Source: an uncultured Porphyromonadaceae bacterium (GTDB lineage Bacteria > Bacteroidota > Bacteroidia > Bacteroidales > Muribaculaceae). From it: DNA of 10,965 bases. The stretch covers positions 1 to 10,965 of the forward strand of contig URZG01000053.1 of NCBI GenBank assembly GCA_900552325.1, in the 5' to 3' direction. This document shows positions 7,568 through 10,965 of the stretch, one piece after another. The notes below the pieces were generated by a model. It had not been told where the DNA came from. It made no database searches and saw nothing but the letters and a program-made list of their open reading frames with translations. Position 1 is the stretch's first letter; every line of letters begins with the position of its first letter. The translations under genes were made by a program, and so were the position numbers.

Positions 7568-9571
7568 TCAGAACATCCGGTAGTCGGTGGAGAGTACCTG
7601 GAACTCTGTACGGCGGTTTATCTGGTCGGCTACGGCGGCATCCTCCGGCGTAAGCGCTTCGATATATTCCTCGGTGAGTACGTCTCCCTCCTTGAACTGC
7701 GGATAGAGGCGTGCGAGTTTCTTTGTGATGGTCTTGGGTCGCGAGCGGCCGTATCCCTGGGCCTGCAGTCGGTCGGCCTTTATCCCCTTGGAGATAAGGT
7801 AGTCGATAACCGACTGCGCGCGGCGCTGCGACAGCCCGAGATTGTATTCGTCGGAGCCGATGCGGTCGGTGTGCGACGCCATCTCGATGGTGATGTTGGG
7901 GTTGTCGGTCATGATCTGCACCATTTCGTTGAGCGCCTCTTTGGTTTCAGGGCGCAGGTCGGCACGGTCGAAGTCGTAGAACACGTTGTCCACCACCACA
8001 GGTTTGTTCACAGACGCAAGGATGAAGTCGACGCCGTACTCGGCATCCTCCTCGGCCGTGTCGGATGTAAACTCCTGCCGGGCGTTAAGGTAACCCTTGG
8101 CGCCGGCGAGCATCACATACTTCACTCCGCGCTGCAGGGGGAAAGAGAATGAGCCGTCGGGGCGTGCGAGCGCTTCGCCAACTATGCGTATCACGGCGTT
8201 CGGCACCGGCTCTTCATCCTTGTCGAGCACCCAGCCTGAGACGAGAATCTGCAGGTCGGGCAGCACGAAGGAATAGATATGGTCATATCCGCGTCCGTCG
8301 CCGCGGTTGGAGCTGAAGAATCCGCTCTCGCCCTTCCCGAAGGTTATGCCGAAGTCATCGGCGGCGGAATTCATCGGTGCCCCCATATTCTCTACTTTCC
8401 AGCCTCCGGAGCGTGTCAGCTCGGCCCGGAAGAGGTCGAGGCCGCCGAGGCCGGGGTGTCCGTCGGAGGCGAAATAGAGCACCGAGTCGGAAAGCACGTA
8501 GGGGAACATTTCGTCGCCGGGAGTATTGATGAACTCGCCCATGTTCTCCAGCGAGCCCGCACGTTCGCGCAGGTTGATGCGCCATATATCTTTCCCGCCC
8601 ATGCCGCCGGGCATGTCGGAGGTGAAGTAGAGCCAGTTGCCGTCGGGCGACACGGCTGGATGGGCGTATGAGGAGATGGTGTCGGCGGTAATCTCGAATT
8701 TCACCGGGGCGCTCCATTTGGCGTCGGAGCGCTGCGAGGTGTAGATCTCCACCCCGGTATTGGCCGACGGCTCGCGGCGCGCTTTTGACAGATACATAGT
8801 CTGGCCGTCGGGCGAGAAAGATACAGCCCCTTCGTCGAGGTCGGAGTTAAGCTCCCCCTCCACCGGTTCAGGACGCTGCCATTCACCTTTTTCATTCTGT
8901 CGGGCGAACCATATATCACCCTTCTTCATGCCGGTGATCTCGCTGCGTTTGTCGCCGGTGACCTTTTCGTTGGTGGTCGAGAAATACAGCTGGTCAGGCT
9001 CGGCGCGCGAGATGAACATCGGGGCGTAATCGGCACGGCGTGAGTTGAAGAGTTTGGCGTTGCGCACCACATAACGTGTAGGTGAGGTTTTTGCCTGGGC
9101 TGCCAGCCGGCAGCCGGCGAGACCGTTATTGGCGGCCTTGGAGGACGGATCCTTTTTCAGATACTCCTCGTAGGCTTTCTGGGCCTGCGCGTATTTCCCT
9201 TCAGCCTGGAGCGACTGTGCCATCAGGAGTGTGGCCGTGGAGTCGGGATAATTGTAACGTATGGCATTTGCGAACATTGACGACGCGCGTGCCGACATGT
9301 TGAGTTTGTCGTAGCACAGGCCGAGTTTGTAGGCCACGGCCCCGCGTGCGGCGCGTTCCTCCTTTTTTGTCAGTTTGTTGTAGATCTTCCGGTATGTTTT
9401 CTGGGCATCGAAATATTCGCCGCGCGCATACTGCTCGTCGGCTACCGACAGTTTGGCGCCCCCGCAGGATGCGAGAGTGGCCAGTACGGCGAGGCACAAC
9501 AAGGCCAACAGGCAACGTGCGGCAACCTGCGCCGCATGGATATATCGGGGTCTTTTCACTGTGTCACACAT
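7568..9571 (-). CDS. PorE-like outer-membrane lipoprotein: TPR, PD40 propeller, CRD, OmpA domain
   Basis: With the ATG at 9571 the product has 667 residues. A basic N-region and hydrophobic core lead to the lipobox LASC (Cys36), so it is an acylated lipoprotein. In order: TPR-like helices (about 40-160), a PD40/WD40-like beta-propeller (about 177-435) with repeats such as VSFSPDGQTMYLS and AVSPDGNWLYFTS, a carboxypeptidase-regulatory-like beta-sandwich (about 440-525), and a C-terminal OmpA peptidoglycan-binding domain (about 530-667, starting near FYDFD, with ASHTDRIGSDEYN and LSQRRAQSV). This order and length match PorE of Porphyromonas gingivalis (672 residues), which tethers the type IX secretion system to peptidoglycan. 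The T9SS-type cargo gene next door fits that role. Bacteroidetes carry several paralogues of this layout, so PorE itself is only likely. The frame opens at a TTG (9610), but ATG 9571 gives a proper lipoprotein signal. A promoter-like box lies upstream. Confidence 0.92.
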   Translation of the reverse strand: MCDTVKRPRYIHAAQVAARCLLALLCLAVLATLASCGGAKLSVADEQYARGEYFDAQKTYRKIYNKLTKKEERAARGAVAYKLGLCYDKLNMSARASSMFANAIRYNYPDSTATLLMAQSLQAEGKYAQAQKAYEEYLKKDPSSKAANNGLAGCRLAAQAKTSPTRYVVRNAKLFNSRRADYAPMFISRAEPDQLYFSTTNEKVTGDKRSEITGMKKGDIWFARQNEKGEWQRPEPVEGELNSDLDEGAVSFSPDGQTMYLSKARREPSANTGVEIYTSQRSDAKWSAPVKFEITADTISSYAHPAVSPDGNWLYFTSDMPGGMGGKDIWRINLRERAGSLENMGEFINTPGDEMFPYVLSDSVLYFASDGHPGLGGLDLFRAELTRSGGWKVENMGAPMNSAADDFGITFGKGESGFFSSNRGDGRGYDHIYSFVLPDLQILVSGWVLDKDEEPVPNAVIRIVGEALARPDGSFSFPLQRGVKYVMLAGAKGYLNARQEFTSDTAEEDAEYGVDFILASVNKPVVVDNVFYDFDRADLRPETKEALNEMVQIMTDNPNITIEMASHTDRIGSDEYNLGLSQRRAQSVIDYLISKGIKADRLQAQGYGRSRPKTITKKLARLYPQFKEGDVLTEEYIEALTPEDAAVADQINRRTEFQVLSTDYRMF

Positions 9572-9635
9572 ATTTCTGTTATTACTACATAACGTGTGAG
9601 GCGCACTCAAAATTGTACGCTGCTTTACTTACCCG

Positions 9636-9643
9636 CAAAATTA
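9636..9643 (-). promoter_or_regulatory. Candidate Bacteroidetes -7 promoter box for the PorE-like gene
   Basis: Read on the minus strand, this octamer is TAATTTTG, a full match to the Bacteroidetes primary-sigma -7 consensus TAnnTTTG. Transcription would begin about 8 bases on (near 9628), leaving a leader of roughly 57 bases before the ATG at 9571. I found no matching TTG-type -33 element at the usual 19-21-base spacing; the nearest TTTTG is only 11 bases upstream. The local sequence is also AT-rich compared with the genes. The site is plausible but not secure. Confidence 0.42.
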
Positions 9644-9729
9644 GCAAATTATTTCAAAACGCATTATTATCATCAGTCAAAAAGAGGCATTTTGGCATGT
9701 AGAAAGACCCTTGTGCCAGTCAGAATAGT

Positions 9730-9800
9730 GACGCTCCACGAAGTGCCCGGGGCAGCTGACTGAATATCAGCTTTCTATCCCGGATACTTCGCGGAGCGTC
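9730..9800 (-). terminator. Long imperfect hairpin after the T9SS-cargo gene; likely transcript end or processing structure
   Basis: Two 22-base arms (9730-9751 and 9779-9800) are inverted repeats, with an outer 8 of 8 match (GACGCTCC/GGAGCGTC) and 19 of 22 Watson-Crick pairs overall. Inside them a second 6-base stem (AGCTGA 9754-9759 with TCAGCT 9767-9772) closes a 7-base loop. In the minus-strand RNA two of the three mismatches become G-U wobbles, leaving one true mismatch; in the plus-strand RNA only one does. The hairpin starts 25 bases after the stop codon of the upstream minus-strand gene, the expected place for a terminator or 3'-end stabiliser. No U-run follows on the minus strand, so it is not a textbook intrinsic terminator. 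It could instead be an intergenic repeat or a regulatory RNA element. Confidence 0.55.
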
Positions 9801-9825
9801 GTTATAATCTTGGGTAACTGGCGTG

Positions 9826-10965
9826 TTAGATTATTACTTTGACCGCATGGTCGCCGGCGCGTACAATATAGACGCCGCCTGAAAGACCGGAGATCACGCC
9901 TGAGTTGCCGTTGTAGACCGTCTTACCTGAGAGATCGGCAACGGTGACGGTGCCGTCATATCCGCCTACTACAATATTGACGCCGTCAACATATACAATG
10001 ATTGTGCTTGCATCGGAAATTTCCGATATTGCGCTACCGTCAAGAGTCACGGCGTCGGAGGGTTTGGATTCCCCTTTATCGTAGACGGCGGTAACCTGGA
10101 AACGGTCGGATTTGTCAGTCCCAGCCTCTACGGAGAAGTTGGTGGTCTCCAAAAGCCCGGAGTTGAGTTTCTCGCCGTTGCGGTACACGTTATAGCCGCT
10201 GAAGCTGAGTTGTTCGGGGGCAGCTTGGAACGATATGTCATCGACCATGAGCATGAACTGGTTTTTGGTTGAGTTGCGGATGGCGAAGTGGCGCGCGCCC
10301 TGTGGCAACTGGGCTTCATAACGGGTCCATGTTGTGGGGATATCTTCGGCGCTGAAGCCTTCTACGGGTGTGTAATCCTCGGGGGAGGATGAGTCCTTGT
10401 CGGTGTAAAGGATCTCCATCCGTTCTGAATACAGGTGGGAGAAGCTGCAGGCATAAAGGCTGATTGTCTGTGCGTCGCCGGATAGGAGCGGGGATATGGC
10501 CCAGTCGTCAACGTTGCCTTCCTCGCCTGTCACATAAAGAGAGGCCAGGAAGTTGACACCGCTGTTGGCTTTGGTGTCGAAATCGGTGTCTTTGGTAGCG
10601 TCGAACACGAAGAATGATGAGGTGCTCTGCTCGTTGATTAAGCCCGGGATTTCAAACCAGGTGGTGCCCACCGGAGCGAGGTCGCGGTCGATGAAAGTCC
10701 AGCCGTCGAGTTCGTGTGTCCAGGAGGGGCAGTCGTCGAAGTTTTCGGCCACATCCCACTTGTTGTCGGAGAGCGACGGCGCTGTCCAGTTGAGGATTAT
10801 CTGTCCATTCTCGGTCTGTGCAGCGAGATTGACGGGGACGGGAAAGCTGTTCTTCCTCACGGCCACGGATTTCTGCACGGAGTTGTTGTCGGTGGCATCC
10901 ATGTCGGGGGTGTATTTCACCACCGCCTGTACTGTTACGTGACCGGGAGTCATGGCCGAGAAGGT
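9826..10965 (-). CDS. Secreted multidomain protein with T9SS-type C-terminal sorting domain (3' part only)
   Basis: The last 379 residues are present; the frame stays open to the right edge, so the start lies outside. In order: the end of a CARDB-like beta-sandwich (VTVQAVVKYTPDMDATDNN), a fibronectin-III-like strand set (VPVNLAAQTENGQIILNWTAP), a choice-of-anchor J / cleaved-adhesin-like jelly-roll domain (about 70-245, with WTFIDRD, VDDWAISPLL, YSERMEILYTD and FMLMVDDISF), a second Fn3-like segment (about 246-305, SGYNVYRNGEKLNSG), and a C-terminal module of about 60 residues ending LSGGVYIVRAGDHAVKVII. That last module has the GxYIV...KVII form of a type A T9SS sorting signal, which is cleaved as cargo crosses the outer membrane and is linked to the surface. 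Related proteins include surface peptidases and adhesins. The catalytic or binding head, if any, is off the window, so a specific function cannot be given. Confidence 0.88.
   Translation of the reverse strand, partial: TFSAMTPGHVTVQAVVKYTPDMDATDNNSVQKSVAVRKNSFPVPVNLAAQTENGQIILNWTAPSLSDNKWDVAENFDDCPSWTHELDGWTFIDRDLAPVGTTWFEIPGLINEQSTSSFFVFDATKDTDFDTKANSGVNFLASLYVTGEEGNVDDWAISPLLSGDAQTISLYACSFSHLYSERMEILYTDKDSSSPEDYTPVEGFSAEDIPTTWTRYEAQLPQGARHFAIRNSTKNQFMLMVDDISFQAAPEQLSFSGYNVYRNGEKLNSGLLETTNFSVEAGTDKSDRFQVTAVYDKGESKPSDAVTLDGSAISEISDASTIIVYVDGVNIVVGGYDGTVTVADLSGKTVYNGNSGVISGLSGGVYIVRAGDHAVKVII

Noticed and set aside
9572..9610. A longer start for the PorE-like lipoprotein at the TTG at 9610
   Set aside because: It would add 13 residues before the basic N-region and weaken the lipoprotein signal. 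It is a rare start codon only about 18 bases from the predicted transcription start. ATG 9571 fits better.
9724..9806. The hairpin as an IS fragment or MITE
   Set aside because: The terminal inverted repeats are suggestive, but I see no direct target duplication at the two flanks and no transposase remnant. Without other copies to compare, the mobile-element call is unsupported.

Overview
The window looks like chromosomal core sequence from a member of the order Bacteroidales, probably a high-GC gut lineage such as the Muribaculaceae. The evidence is a SecA with the long N-terminal insertion typical of Bacteroidetes, a MurF-alanine racemase fusion protein, a GSCFA-family protein, an Lnb (DUF4105) protein, a PorE-type TPR/PD40/OmpA lipoprotein, and the end of a protein with a type IX secretion (T9SS) sorting domain. 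GC content looks to be in the high fifties by eye. I assign family or genus only as inference.

All seven genes lie on the minus strand, so transcription runs from high to low coordinates. From the right: the 3' end of a large secreted multidomain protein (9826 to beyond the window); an intergenic region of about 250 bases with a long, strongly paired hairpin and a Bacteroidetes-like -7 promoter box; a PorE-like outer-membrane lipoprotein (7568-9571); a GSCFA protein (6561-7535); MurF-Alr (4115-6553); Lnb (2803-4038); a phosphatase-fold protein (1200-2810); and the 5' part of secA (1-1120). The gaps are 32, 7 and 76 bases, then an 8-base overlap, then 79 bases, so the run from the lipoprotein to secA could be one operon or a chain of overlapping transcripts.

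The shared theme is envelope construction. SecA drives export of precursors. Lnb would N-acylate lipoproteins in the periplasm. MurF-Alr makes D-alanine and, if the first half is active, the UDP-MurNAc-pentapeptide. The OmpA-type lipoprotein can bind peptidoglycan and may anchor T9SS. The neighbouring gene encodes a probable T9SS cargo.

The most unusual item is the 1200-2810 product. It keeps the overall sequence pattern and signal peptide of the PafA-type alkaline phosphatase family. By manual alignment, however, it has lost the nucleophilic Thr, the phosphate-binding Asn and Lys/Arg, and five of six metal ligands. It is therefore a candidate pseudoenzyme whose start overlaps the end of lnb. 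I see no CRISPR array, tRNA, rRNA, insertion sequence or phage gene.
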